From the NCBI GenBank assembly GCA_030694985.1, contig JAUYTV010000047.1, positions 1-62,072 on the forward strand: a stretch of 62,072 nt of DNA. The letters run 5' to 3'. This document shows positions 51,057-59,773 of the stretch, one piece after another. The notes under the pieces were generated by a model. That model ran no database searches and was not told where the DNA came from. It saw nothing but the letters and a program-made list of their open reading frames with translations. This DNA comes from Methanoregula sp. (GTDB taxonomy: Archaea; Halobacteriota; Methanomicrobia; Methanomicrobiales; Methanospirillaceae). Within the stretch, counting starts at the first letter, position 1, and every line of letters begins with the position of its first letter. A program made the translations under genes and the position numbers.

Positions 51057-51563
51057 ATGCTGGCGGAATTATTTGAGGTAAAAGAGACGGCAAATAAAGG
51101 AAAGGGGCTGTACGCCCGGCAACTAGTACCAAAGGGGACGATAATCTGTTTTGAGTCAGCCGGTTACCGGGTAATACCGGCAGAAGAATATGAGACAATG
51201 TCTGAATCAGCAAAAGAGCACGTTTATCGCAGGGATGATGGTACCTATATTGCACCATCGGACGATTCAAAATACTTTAATCATTCCTGTGATGCAAATG
51301 TCTTAGACTCCCGGCTCGGATTCGATATTGTTGTTAAGGCCATCCAGAAAGGCAAAGAGGTGACCTATGACTACAGGGCCTTCTCCTTTAAGGAAATGCA
51401 ATGCCATTGCGGGGCAAAAAATTGCTGCAAATTTATCACGTACGAGCACCCGGTTCCGGAAAAGCTCCGGCTTTCCTGGGCGAAAAAGGTTGATTCTGCA
51501 TTGAGGCAGGTAAACAAAGTTACACAGCCGCTACAAGAGAAAGTCAGGTACAGGATCGGATAA
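51057..51563 (+). CDS. SET-domain lysine methyltransferase
   Basis: A 168-residue SET protein with no other domain. GKGLYARQLVPKGTIICF, YFNHSCDANV (about 82-91), KGKEVTYDYRAF and a post-SET-like CHCGAKNCCKF (about 121-131) are all present. SAM-dependent lysine methylation of a chromatin or ribosomal protein is the usual role; a methanogen SET protein is known to modify the chromatin protein MC1. Target here unknown. Ribosome-binding site GGAAAGGAAGGG. Confidence 0.88.
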   Translation: MLAELFEVKETANKGKGLYARQLVPKGTIICFESAGYRVIPAEEYETMSESAKEHVYRRDDGTYIAPSDDSKYFNHSCDANVLDSRLGFDIVVKAIQKGKEVTYDYRAFSFKEMQCHCGAKNCCKFITYEHPVPEKLRLSWAKKVDSALRQVNKVTQPLQEKVRYRIG

Positions 51564-51646
51564 GGAGATCGGCGTGTAGTGGCGCAACACCTGGAATCGT
51601 TATCTTTTTTCATCCTGCCGGAAATGTAGCGGGGAGGGGGTCATGT

Positions 51647-51710
51647 GTGGGGATTTAACGTTATCAACCAAGACGATCGCCCACTGCCGGCGTGGGCTTG
51701 CCCGGAATTG
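51647..51710. repeat. Repeated non-coding element, copy A
   Basis: It shares the pattern GGGGATTTRACG...GCCC-x-TGCC-x-G-GTGGGCTTGCCCGG with the copies near 58309, 59671 and 61317. It lies 60 bp after the stop of the DUF4143 ATPase gene. Weaker match than the others. Confidence 0.55.
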
Positions 51711-51766
51711 AAAAGTTAATTGAGATTCTCCCATGAATCCTGCGAAATCTTTCAGCAGTATCCCCT

Positions 51767-53185
51767 TTATGGATCGTGTCGTTTGGATCCGGGACGGTCT
51801 GGTTGTTTGATATTCCGGATGAATTCATCCATAGATGCATATGTTTTCCCTTTTTCTTTTGCGAGGTTCACGGCAACATTTTTAATTTTCTTAACATACG
51901 CAGGTTTGATGACTGATTCCGGGGGGAAGTCAATATCATCCCGGTATTCGATGAGCCATTTCCAGACCGGCAGCACCTGTATGACCGCATTACCCAGCGT
52001 AATGGTCTCCTCCTGGTGGTACGTGAGGATAAGACCGGCAGCCAGATTATGCATGTTCATCGCACCGGCAATGCCGCCAAGTTCCCGGTCCCGGTTCTCC
52101 CGCGTGAGTTCATAACAGACCTGGATCGCGCCGGTTATCTTTCCCTTGTCTTCCGTGACAAAATCGCACTCTTTGGGGTTCTTAAAGAAATATACGGATT
52201 TTCCCCGGCGCAGGAGCTCTATGAGTACGAGATTTTCAAGTATCCTGCCAATGTCTTCTGAAAACCTGAATGCGACAGCATTTCTCATGCCGGTATCGAT
52301 ACAGTAGAGTTTCTTCTCGTTGACGTACTGCTTTTTTAAGGAGAAATCGTACCGGAAGATCTCAAAGATAAGGTACGCCTCTTCTAAAAAACCGACATAA
52401 TCCCGGACCGACACAACACTTTTGAACCCGAGCGTGTTTTTTAAGGCATTGTACGTTGCGGCATTTGCAGTATTGGTAAAGAGGTAGTGGGCGAGTTGCC
52501 GGAATCCCTTAACCTCCCGGATCTTAAACCTGCTGATGATGTCCCGGAACAGGATGTCGTCATAGCACCGCTTGAGGTAATCCGTGTCGCCATATTTCAG
52601 GTACTCAGGAAATCCCCCTCCGGCAAGATACCGGTCGAACTCCGCGAGTATGGCGGCCTTCTTCTTTTCCGTGATCCGGTCAGTGTCAATCGATCTGAAC
52701 AAAAGGCATTCCCGGAACGAGAACGGGTACAGGGCGATTTTGGTATACCGCCCGGTAAGGTGTGTCCCGAGTTCAGCCGAGAGGAGATTTGCATTGGAGC
52801 CGGTGAGGAAGACTTTGTACCCCTCGTCATGGATCCTCCGGATGAACCGCTCCCAGCCGGAGACATTCTGGATCTCATCGATAAAGAGGACTTTAATGCC
52901 CGGAGAAGTCTTTTCGAATACAAGCATCAGGGTGGGAAAATCTGACAGGGAAAAGTCCATGAGCCGGTCATCATCGAAGTTGATGTACAGGAAATCGCTG
53001 TACTGCGCTGACAACTGGCGCATGAGCGTTGACTTGCCGCACCTCCGTATTCCGGTAATAACGACAATCGCATCGGTCTTTACGAATCGAACGGTTTCGA
53101 TCTCCCGGGGTATACCGGGGTTGCGGGAAAGGAACAATTCTTTTTGGGTGAGTACGAGTTCTTCGAGCTGTGGGGTCGGGATCAT
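51767..53185 (-). CDS. AAA ATPase with DUF4143 domain
   Basis: A 472-residue protein with an AAA_14 ATPase domain (Walker A TGIRRCGKSTLMRQL, about 44-58; Walker B IKVLFIDEIQNVSGW) and a DUF4143 nuclease-like C-terminus (FFKNPKECDFVTEDKGKIT, about 335-353). Common in archaea as stand-alone genes; roles are unknown, with mobile-element or defence links suggested. An alternative start is at 53197. Two identical-core dyads lie directly upstream. Confidence 0.85.
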   Translation of the reverse strand: MIPTPQLEELVLTQKELFLSRNPGIPREIETVRFVKTDAIVVITGIRRCGKSTLMRQLSAQYSDFLYINFDDDRLMDFSLSDFPTLMLVFEKTSPGIKVLFIDEIQNVSGWERFIRRIHDEGYKVFLTGSNANLLSAELGTHLTGRYTKIALYPFSFRECLLFRSIDTDRITEKKKAAILAEFDRYLAGGGFPEYLKYGDTDYLKRCYDDILFRDIISRFKIREVKGFRQLAHYLFTNTANAATYNALKNTLGFKSVVSVRDYVGFLEEAYLIFEIFRYDFSLKKQYVNEKKLYCIDTGMRNAVAFRFSEDIGRILENLVLIELLRRGKSVYFFKNPKECDFVTEDKGKITGAIQVCYELTRENRDRELGGIAGAMNMHNLAAGLILTYHQEETITLGNAVIQVLPVWKWLIEYRDDIDFPPESVIKPAYVKKIKNVAVNLAKEKGKTYASMDEFIRNIKQPDRPGSKRHDP

Positions 53186-53186
53186 A

Positions 53187-53201
53187 TACATTACCAATGT
53201 A
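53187..53201. promoter_or_regulatory. Dyad TACATTACCAATGTA at ATPase start
   Basis: A 15-bp palindrome (6-bp arms) immediately before the ATG at 53185, expected to cover the transcription start. A near-identical palindrome lies 33 bp upstream. Confidence 0.65.
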
Positions 53202-53219
53202 TGCTTTAAGCAATTTATT

Positions 53220-53234
53220 TACATTACTAATGTA
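53220..53234. promoter_or_regulatory. Dyad TACATTACTAATGTA upstream of ATPase
   Basis: The second copy of the 15-bp palindrome, differing from the first only in the spacer. The probable TATA box (AAATAAAT on the minus strand, about 53211-53219) lies between the two sites. Confidence 0.65.
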
Positions 53235-53290
53235 TAAAATGTTTTACACGCCAGAACACGATCGTTGTTGTCTGGCTGGTGCGGGATGAT

Positions 53291-53371
53291 GAGGAGGGGG
53301 CGGCCGTGTGGTATGTGGCCTCATGTCGATTCGTGTGATGGTGTGGCGGAGTTCGTTCCCTCTTTCGTGGA
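53291..53371 (-). pseudogene. Degraded GIY-YIG gene fragment
   Basis: GAGGGGGCGGCCGTGTG and GATGGTGTGGCGGAGTTCGTT blocks match the 5' region of the gene at 61382-62072; on the minus strand NELRHTI is still readable, but the rest is scrambled by indels. The surrounding 53235-53656 has no supported gene; a 61-codon frame at 53408-53593 on the plus strand has only a TTG start. Confidence 0.65.
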
Positions 53372-53656
53372 CTGTTATATCGTCTTGTCCGGCAGTGGGG
53401 CAGCACATTGTTTCAGATCTTTGATCTGATTGAAAAAAAGACAAACGCAATCCTGAATGCACGTACAACAATATCAAATGCAAATCGTGCAATCAAGAAG
53501 CAGATCCTTGTTGCGCGACAGAAGCCAAGGGGAATTGAGGTTGAAGATTCTTTAAGGAGGTTAATTCCAGATGATTACTACGGGAAGGATTAGAAAACTG
53601 CCACCCACCCGGTTCCCCCGCGTGGATGCGGTTTTCATCCCATATGCCTTATAGGG

Positions 53657-54004
53657 TTACAGGTCAAGTTGAAAACGGATGGCCTCGTGAATCTCATGCA
53701 TCAAGGCAACATCGCATATCTCACCAATCTCTTTTTCCAGCCGGCGCTTGTCAAGAGTCCGGATCTGGTAACATAATGCGATTGATTCCATGGATAAATT
53801 TCCTGAGGCCTTGGGAATAAGCACTTCATTGGGATAAATTACACGCGCCACTGACTTACGTGAGGTTAATGGTACGATATTTACTACGGGAAGCATCTGA
53901 TTCAATTGTTCACGGCTGACCACAAGCACCGGTCAATGACCTGATTGTTCAGATCCACAAACGGGCTCAAGAGATGCAAGAAAGATATGCCATTGATACT
54001 TCAC
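53657..54004 (-). pseudogene. MazF/PemK-like toxin, frameshifted
   Basis: The downstream frame encodes PVLVVSREQLNQMLPVVNIV, VIYPNEVLIPK and ICDVAL, typical of MazF. The N-terminal part (WHIFLASLEPVCGSEQS) lies in another frame, starting at a GTG (54004) that overlaps the antitoxin stop. Eight bases stand where nine are needed between EQS and PVLVVS, at the conserved GSEQSGxRPVLVVS loop, so a single-base deletion has broken the toxin. Confidence 0.82.
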
Positions 54005-54252
54005 GTCTCATGCTCCCACCATTCACTGTCTGCTGTTGAGAATGAGTTCATTGTTTCATTGAGATCAGCCATGAAGAGCGGATCATTTGTTGCTTGTTTC
54101 ATGCGATTTAACTTACCTGCCTCGATATCTGCGACACCATCTTGGGGCAGACTACGTTCAATCATCCGGTATTCTTCCATAGGTAAGATGACGCCGATTG
54201 GTTTACCATCAGCATCTTTGATAATTTGCCGTTTAAGAACGGATATCGACAT
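54001..54252 (-). CDS. MazF-partner antitoxin
   Basis: An 83-residue antitoxin with an N-terminal Phd/YefM-like strand-helix (QIIKDADGKPIGVILPMEEY) and an acidic C-terminus (NSFSTADSEWWEHE). Frame intact; overlaps the broken toxin's GTG by three bases. Confidence 0.78.
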   Translation of the reverse strand: MSISVLKRQIIKDADGKPIGVILPMEEYRMIERSLPQDGVADIEAGKLNRMKQATNDPLFMADLNETMNSFSTADSEWWEHET

Positions 54253-54599
54253 TTCAAACCTCCTGAATGCTTGAAAATCCCACGCTTCATTTGGATAGTA
54301 TTTGGTTTAACCGTAAAAGCCAGTAATTATCAGGTCTGCTCACAATCCCAAAGGGGAATTAATTTAAAACCTGATGAAGATTACCGGGCACCCGTTAAGG
54401 GGGAGAGTCTTAGCATCTCCTCTTAGTTGCTTCCCACGGGTTTACTGAGTATCCGTGTATGGTTATTCTATTATTAGTTCTGCATTTATAGGTTTTATCC
54501 CGTATTCATCAATAATATCCCCCATTGTATTACAACAACCCTACACATCCGACCATCACCATACCAAAAAAATATCCCGGTCTCATACCAGAGCAAACG

Positions 54600-54830
54600 A
54601 GCCCGGATCATCGGAAGCCATACCGAAACGGATCTCGAAAGCCCAGAGCGAGGGGGCGGCCGTGTGTGGATCATTCCATGGCATCAGGTCTTTTCGTTTG
54701 ATGGTGTGGCGGAGTTCGTTCACACGTTGGTGTACGGTTCTTCTCGTTTCACCGATGTACATGAGGAAGTCTTTTCCGGTTGGCCTGATGCGGTTGAGGC
54801 CCGGGGGAAAGGGGGGATGGTCGGGGTAAG
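54600..54830 (-). pseudogene. N-terminal fragment of GIY-YIG gene
   Basis: An open minus-strand stretch encodes KDFLMYIGETRRTVHQRV followed by NELRHTIKRKDLMPWNDPHT and AAPSL, overlapping exactly the first residues visible in the gene at the right edge (62071). It therefore shows what precedes that gene beyond the window: a GIY-YIG motif (MYIGETRRT). After PSLW the sequence diverges and stops. The rest of 54253-54990 has no supported gene. Confidence 0.8.
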
Positions 54831-54990
54831 TGTCAGGGAGGAGTGATATAAGGAATTGACAACAAATGACACCCCGGCAAACAAAAGCACATTTTCTTCT
54901 TCCTATGGAATAAAAAACAGAGGGGTGTGAAAAAAAGGTTATCAGAGATGCCCAGTACAGAGTATTAAAGAATAATCGGCAGAGGTTCTG

Positions 54991-55250
54991 ATGAAAACTT
55001 TCTTTATTAAAATCAAGGAACCGGCCGAAGAATGGTTAAAAAAATACGATACGAACATCCAGCGGCGTTTTAAAAAATAAAATCAGGAAGTTACAGGAAA
55101 ACCCGGAACTTCATGGGAAGCCGTTACGAAAACCGTTACACGGTTACTGGGAAATCTATTTTTTAGAAAAAGTTCAGGATATTTTACACCATTGATCGAG
55201 TCAATCATGTTGTATATATCGAGGCAATAAACCACAAGGATGAATGTTAG
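54991..55250 (+). pseudogene. RelE-like toxin with two frameshifts
   Basis: Three frames together make a RelE/ParE-type protein: MKTFFIKIKEPAEEWLKKY, then KIRKLQENPELHGKPLRKPL and GYWEIYF, then FRIFYTIDRVNHVVYIEAIN plus HKDEC. The first frame stops at 55078, the second at a TGA after ILHH. It converges on the antitoxin gene at 55247-55468 with a 4-bp overlap. Confidence 0.82.
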
Positions 55251-55468
55251 ATTCCTAAGTCTTTTACAACATCTTCAAAGTCACGGGATTTGACATTCTT
55301 TGCTTTGCCTTTTTTAATCTGTGCCATGACATCCCGGTCAGCAAGGACTTCGATAGTGCGGTTCATGGAGTCATATTCATCTTTGGATATGGTCACCCAT
55401 TCTGTTTCATGCCTTCCGTGAACGAGTACTTTATTCATATATACCGATGCATTGTCATTTTCAGACAT
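55247..55468 (-). CDS. Antitoxin-like protein (RelB/Phd type)
   Basis: A 73-residue protein with ETEWVTISKDEYDSMNRTIEVL and a basic tail ending EDVVKDLGI, similar to antitoxins of RelE-type modules. It is intact and, unusually, opposite in strand to the decayed RelE. It could be partner of that toxin after inversion or belong to another module. Confidence 0.68.
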   Translation of the reverse strand: MSENDNASVYMNKVLVHGRHETEWVTISKDEYDSMNRTIEVLADRDVMAQIKKGKAKNVKSRDFEDVVKDLGI

Positions 55469-55714
55469 TAAACAATGAGGTATCGCTCATTTGAAAATGA
55501 TGAGAGGGGTAAGAAATTTTTTTTTGCATTTCCGTATCCAGCCCCCGATGATCTGTAGGGCAAAAGCCCGTGTTGACAAAGTCAAATCCCCATTTACAAC
55601 CGCACTTCAGACTGGCACTCTACAATTAAGAAGCCAAAAAAAATCCGAAATACTCTGGCATGAAAAAAAGGTCACGGTAAAATCACCCCGGTGAATTTTT
55701 TTAATGAAGGGAAA

Positions 55715-55918
55715 TCACCGGAACTTCTTTCGGCGTTCCTTTATTGCAGCCATAACAGCATCAAAATCTGTTTCGAGCCATTGTTTACGCTCTTTTGTGT
55801 AATCCCCGCTTCCGTGAGTGTAACTCTGGATGAAGCGGATTGCATCTGCTGGTCCGAGATTCTTTACCAGTACCCGGAATCCCTTTATCCTGATCTCATG
55901 TAATGTTTTTATTTCCAT
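55715..55918 (-). CDS. Small antitoxin-like protein of a PIN module
   Basis: A 67-residue protein, MEIKTLHEIRIKGFRVLVKN and then SYTHGSGDYTKERKQWLETD, matching the GDYTxER-x-WL family that pairs with PIN-domain toxins. It lies downstream of a truncated PIN gene on the same strand. Frame intact. Confidence 0.68.
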   Translation of the reverse strand: MEIKTLHEIRIKGFRVLVKNLGPADAIRFIQSYTHGSGDYTKERKQWLETDFDAVMAAIKERRKKFR

Positions 55919-55976
55919 CCATCGTCACCTCCATCAACCAATTAACAGGATTATGTACTTGGATAGTTATCTTGTC

Positions 55977-56261
55977 TTAGTGTTTCTTAATAGATTTTAT
56001 GAGGGTGTCATCTGTTGTCATGAAGACTGCGCCCGCCTTTTTAAGAGGTCCGCAATGATTTTTACCGGTTTGTCTGATTTTTTTGATTTCTTTTGTATCG
56101 GGTATGATGGGATAGAACCTGATTTTATTGTCCCTTTCACTATCAGGCACCTTCTCAATACCGTTGAAAGAGGACAAAATGTATGTCACTATCTTAGAGA
56201 ACAGAGACTCTGCCACGCAATAATTATGTAAAAGAACATTCCCGTAAATGTGAGAATTCAT
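55977..56261 (-). pseudogene. Truncated PIN-domain toxin
   Basis: The C-terminal portion (PDSERDNKIRFYPIIPDTKE and KKAGAVFMTTDDTLIKSIKK) matches the end of PIN ribonucleases, including the TTDD motif. The helix with the central acidic residue (usually a DALH or DAxHLA motif) is missing between GKNHCGPL and KAGAVF, and the N-terminus is not PIN-like. Probably inactive. Confidence 0.7.
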
Positions 56262-56264
56262 TTC

Positions 56265-56365
56265 GTGCTATTCCTGAACTGGCACTCCGGCGCTTTCCGG
56301 TAGTGCTCAGAATAATTCCCCATCAGATCATTTTCCCATTCCTTGAGTTGGTGTGGGAGAACCGT
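56265..56365 (-). pseudogene. C-terminal fragment of GIY-YIG gene
   Basis: Minus-strand translation LPHQLKEWENDLMGNYSEHY and RKAPECQFRNST is nearly the same as the last 33 residues of the gene at 61382-62072 (HHLKELENDLMGNYFEQ, RKAPEYQFRNST). Only this piece remains. Confidence 0.82.
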
Positions 56366-56508
56366 GTTTTTTTTGCACCCTCCCTATTGCTCACCGTGAT
56401 ATAAGCGTGACTTGATGATGAGTGAGAGTTATTCTGAATGGGAGGGTCTTTTTACGGGAAATGAAGGGATGGTCATACCATCTTTATAAAAAAGAGGAAA
56501 TGTGTTTT

Positions 56509-57858
56509 TTAAATATCCACACTATCGTAGATCAGGTAACCCTCCTTTCTCAAGCGGGTTTTACCTTCGATTTTTCCTGCGCAGAACAGGGCATAATTCC
56601 GTTGTGTGTAACGGTCGGCATGCACACATTTCGCCTTCTCTTTGAGTTGTGCGAGAAGCTTACCTGCTTCAGACTGACTGATATTTCCCCATTTGCATTC
56701 TCCAAAGACTACCGATAAGGATTCATCATTTATTGCAACCAGATCAATCTCATCTTCCTTGTACCACCAGTGGCCGGTACGATATCCCGACAGAACGGTC
56801 CCGGCAAACTCATCCCGCACAAATGCTTCGAACTGCTTTCCGAAGTAAGTGTTTAAGTCAATCGATGACAGGTCAAAACGCCCGGTCTCGATCTCCTGCC
56901 GGTGGGAGAAAACAAAACGGTACCAGAAATCAAAGACCCGGTCCTTTATCCGGTAAATTCCCTGCCGGGCATTCCCCAGGATCGGAACCTCCTTTACAAT
57001 AAGTCCCAGGCGAATCATCGATTCAAGGTACGGATAGATGTGCCGGGTGTCAAGCCCGGAGAACCGGGCAATTGTCGTAGGTGCAGTGTTCCCGAGCGCC
57101 ACTGCATGAAGGACCGACTGGTAGATCTTGAGTTCCCTGAACTCCTGTGAGAGAATGAAGTACGGTTCGTGATAAAAATACCCGTATCGGTTAAAGAACT
57201 CCTCGCGATAAAAGGAATCAGCGCTGTCATAGGTGCTGGCTTTGAGAAGATATTCCGGTATTCCCCCGATAGACAGGTAAACTTTTAAGGAATCAGAAAA
57301 CGAAAAATGGAAGAATTGGTGGGCATAGGAAAAGGTTAGTGGAGAGAGAAGCATGTCCCGTGTTCTTCTGCCGTAGAGGGGAGATGTGGATGAGAGGGCG
57401 AGATCGCTCATCAGTGAGAGTATTGAGCCGGATAAAAGGAGGCACCATTCTGAACCGGCGAGGCTGTGATCCCAGACTTTCTGGAGTGTTGAGAGAAGTG
57501 ACGGATCATTTTTGATGAGGTACGTGAATTCATCAATAACAAGGTAGGTTCTCTTGTTGAGCGGTTTTTGTGCAATATACAAAAAGATCTGCTCCCAGGT
57601 TTTTATTTCAAGTGTGGCAAGGAGCGGATCGGAAAAATACTCGGCACACCGGGCTTTGAACTGGGCGATCTGGATATGCGGGGATGTATCTTCAGCGATA
57701 TAGAGGATCCCCGGTTTATCCCGAATGAATTCACTGATGAGCCGGGTCTTTCCAACTCTCCTGCGCCCATAGAGGATGATGAGGCGGCCACCGGGATTCT
57801 GCCACTCCCGCTCAAGCAGAGAGCGTTCCTCTATCCGGTCAATGAATTCTCTAATCAT
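56509..57858 (-). CDS. Archaeal AAA ATPase with DUF234 domain
   Basis: A 449-residue protein: Walker A ILYGRRRVGKTRLISEF (about 28-44), Walker B TYLVIDEFTYLI, and C-terminal DUF234 with KEDEIDLVAIN and VVFGECKWG (about 365-392), a PD-(D/E)xK nuclease-like pattern. It is a stand-alone gene of the archaeal ATPase family. Substrate unknown. The start codon lies inside a 14-bp palindrome. Confidence 0.87.
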   Translation of the reverse strand: MIREFIDRIEERSLLEREWQNPGGRLIILYGRRRVGKTRLISEFIRDKPGILYIAEDTSPHIQIAQFKARCAEYFSDPLLATLEIKTWEQIFLYIAQKPLNKRTYLVIDEFTYLIKNDPSLLSTLQKVWDHSLAGSEWCLLLSGSILSLMSDLALSSTSPLYGRRTRDMLLSPLTFSYAHQFFHFSFSDSLKVYLSIGGIPEYLLKASTYDSADSFYREEFFNRYGYFYHEPYFILSQEFRELKIYQSVLHAVALGNTAPTTIARFSGLDTRHIYPYLESMIRLGLIVKEVPILGNARQGIYRIKDRVFDFWYRFVFSHRQEIETGRFDLSSIDLNTYFGKQFEAFVRDEFAGTVLSGYRTGHWWYKEDEIDLVAINDESLSVVFGECKWGNISQSEAGKLLAQLKEKAKCVHADRYTQRNYALFCAGKIEGKTRLRKEGYLIYDSVDI

Positions 57859-57880
57859 GATTAGTACTAATCACGATTAG
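57851..57880. promoter_or_regulatory. Two CTAATCAYGATTAG dyads over ATPase start
   Basis: CTAATCATGATTAG (57851-57864, perfect palindrome) and CTAATCACGATTAG (57867-57880, one mismatch) stand 16 bp apart. The ATPase ATG is within the first. Between them TGATTAGTACTAATCA forms a third, overlapping palindrome. Confidence 0.68.
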
Positions 57881-58308
57881 GAATAAAAAGATGCCGCCGT
57901 GTTTCTGCTTGCTGCACGGGTCCAGATCGATCGCACCCATGCAGATGAGCACCGCATCTGGTATTGCATGTATCCCCCGACATATACGAACCCCAACCCT
58001 CCGGCCATTCTCCCTCATAACTCTCCTGTAAGAATGATCGCGCTCACCCCGGCATCCCGGTCAATCCAATCGGCTCTCACCAGCCCGCAGACATGCGGTG
58101 AGAGATTACAAGAAATTGAGGATGAGGTAGGGGAGGGGCATTAGTTTTTTAAAAAATGCTTTTGCGGGCGCTTTCATATCCGCGTTTTGTTTCTGATTGC
58201 AATGGGGGCCGCGAGTTTGTGGTCTTGGTTCTGCCAAAAGTTTTCTCTGGCTCTTGTCATTGGGCTAAAATAGTGATCTGTAGGAGGCGGGGCTTAGGTT
58301 TTGCTGAA
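57881..58308. other. Gene-free stretch
   Basis: About 430 bases with no supported gene. Short frames are open on the plus strand (57899-58144) but show no family and no ribosome-binding site. Presumed gene debris. Confidence 0.35.
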
Positions 58309-58370
58309 GGGGGGATGTTACGCTCCTCGTGGCTGTTGCCCCAGCATTTGTGGGAATGCCTCACAGGTTT
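58309..58370. repeat. Repeated non-coding element, copy E
   Basis: GGGGATGTTACGCTC...GGCTGTTGCCCCAGC...GTGGGAATGCC aligns with copy C (GGGGAT...TTGACGCTCA...GGCTGATGCCCCAAGCC...GTGGGCTTGCC). It ends about ten bases from the Fic gene stop. Confidence 0.65.
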
Positions 58371-58381
58371 AAAAAAAATGA

Positions 58382-59532
58382 CTACTGCCCGGTTCCCCGC
58401 TCGATGATCCTGAGGTAATCGACAAAGAGATATTTCTTGTATCGTTTTTTCCCGGTGATCTCACGGAGAATCTCCAGTTTTTCGAACTGGTCAACCAGAT
58501 CATAGGCGGGTTGGTGACTGATATCAAGCCCTGAGCTGATATCGGCAACGGTGACGATGGGTTTTGTGAACAGGAGGTCGAGAAGCCGGACCGCATTCAA
58601 CCCCCCGGCGTTATTTTTTACAAGGGTATCGAGGAGCCGCTCCTTGAGCACGATGATCTCCCTGGCATTGGCAAGAGCTTCTTTTGAGACTTCGATGATG
58701 CCGCGGAGGAAAAATTTCAGCCACGACTCCCAGTCTCCTTCGATCCGGATTTTCTGGAGATGATGGTAATATTCCTCCCGGTGTTGTTTTAAGTATATGC
58801 TCAGGTTAAGGATAGGGCGGGCAAGAATGCCTTTCTGGCAGAGATAAAACGTGATGAACAACCTTCCCAACCGGCCGTTTCCGTCTATGAACGGGTGAAT
58901 GGTTTCGAACTGTGCGTGAACGAGTCCGATCTTGATTAAGGGCGGGATCCTGTCATCAGTCACAATGAACGATTCAAGGTCTGCTAATAATTCCGGCACT
59001 TTTTCCGGGGGCGGAGGAACGAAGGTTGCCAAATGCCGGTTCGAGCCAGACGGCCCGATCCAGTTCTGTACCGTGCGGATCTTTCCTGGTTCTTTCTTGC
59101 CGCTGCGTGTCCCCTTGAGGAGGATTGAGTGGATCTCCTGGAGGATCTCTACGGAAAAGAGCTCGTGGCTCGTACGTTTCAGTCCCTCATCCATTGCCCG
59201 GATATAGTTGATGACTTCTTTAACTTCGTTGATGTCATCAGTGGGGACCATAGCTGCTTAGAACTCAAGTACGCCCTGGAGCGAGGCTTCTGTCCCCTCA
59301 ATCTGGGAACTCAGCAGTGCTTCTTTTTCACGTACATGGCGACAAAGAGATCTGCGTTAGGGAGGACGGTCGTCATACCGTCAAGTCGTGCGAGGGCCCG
59401 GTCTGCTTCTGACAGAAGGTGATGGAGTTCGTCATCGAAATGGATCGGGGGTTCCGGGGGCAGGGGTTTTGGTAGATCTGCCTGGGATCCTCCTTTCTGT
59501 TGTACCGTGAGACCCATCCGGCTTTCCATCAT
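58382..59532 (-). pseudogene. Fic-family AMP transferase, interrupted
   Basis: A Fic protein split into an N-terminal piece (59532-59311: LLSEADRALARLDG, LFVAMYVKK) and a C-terminal piece (59251-58382: HPFIDGNGRLGRLFI catalytic motif, then a winged helix). Between them lies the inhibitory-helix coding sequence ALLSSQIEGTEASLQGVLEF in a third position: one base is missing after MYVKK, and GAG-TTC is followed by TAA. So one deletion plus one nonsense codon have broken a typical ~370-residue Fic. The downstream piece could still be translated from ATG 59251 without its inhibitory motif. Confidence 0.85.
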
Positions 59533-59622
59533 AATTCTTCTCCTCCAGAATATGGTTCGGGATTTTGCGTTTAATTCTGGCCAGCCAGAGTTACACGCGA
59601 TTATGTTGTTTAAATCTGTTTA

Positions 59623-59732
59623 ACCAGAATAAGGTTGGGGTGGTGTGGGCCGGCACAGGGAGTGGCTGTGTGGGGATTTGACGCTTCAACAGGGGCGTAC
59701 TGCCCTAAACCTGCGTGGACTTCCCCCGGAAG
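59623..59732. repeat. Repeated non-coding element, copy B (extended)
   Basis: It contains CCAGAATAAGGTTG, then GTGGGGATTTGACGCTTCAA, AGGGGCGTACTGCCC and CTGCGTGGACTTCCCCCGG. The same blocks in the same order occur at 61284-61380. It lies 40 bp after the HNH gene stop. Confidence 0.7.
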
Positions 59733-59773
59733 CGGGTAACCGGGTATGAAAAAGTCAAAGGGTGTCAGCCCCT

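Noticed and set aside
53408-53593. 61-codon plus-strand small protein
   Set aside because: Only a TTG start without a ribosome-binding site, within gene debris. Coding cannot be supported.
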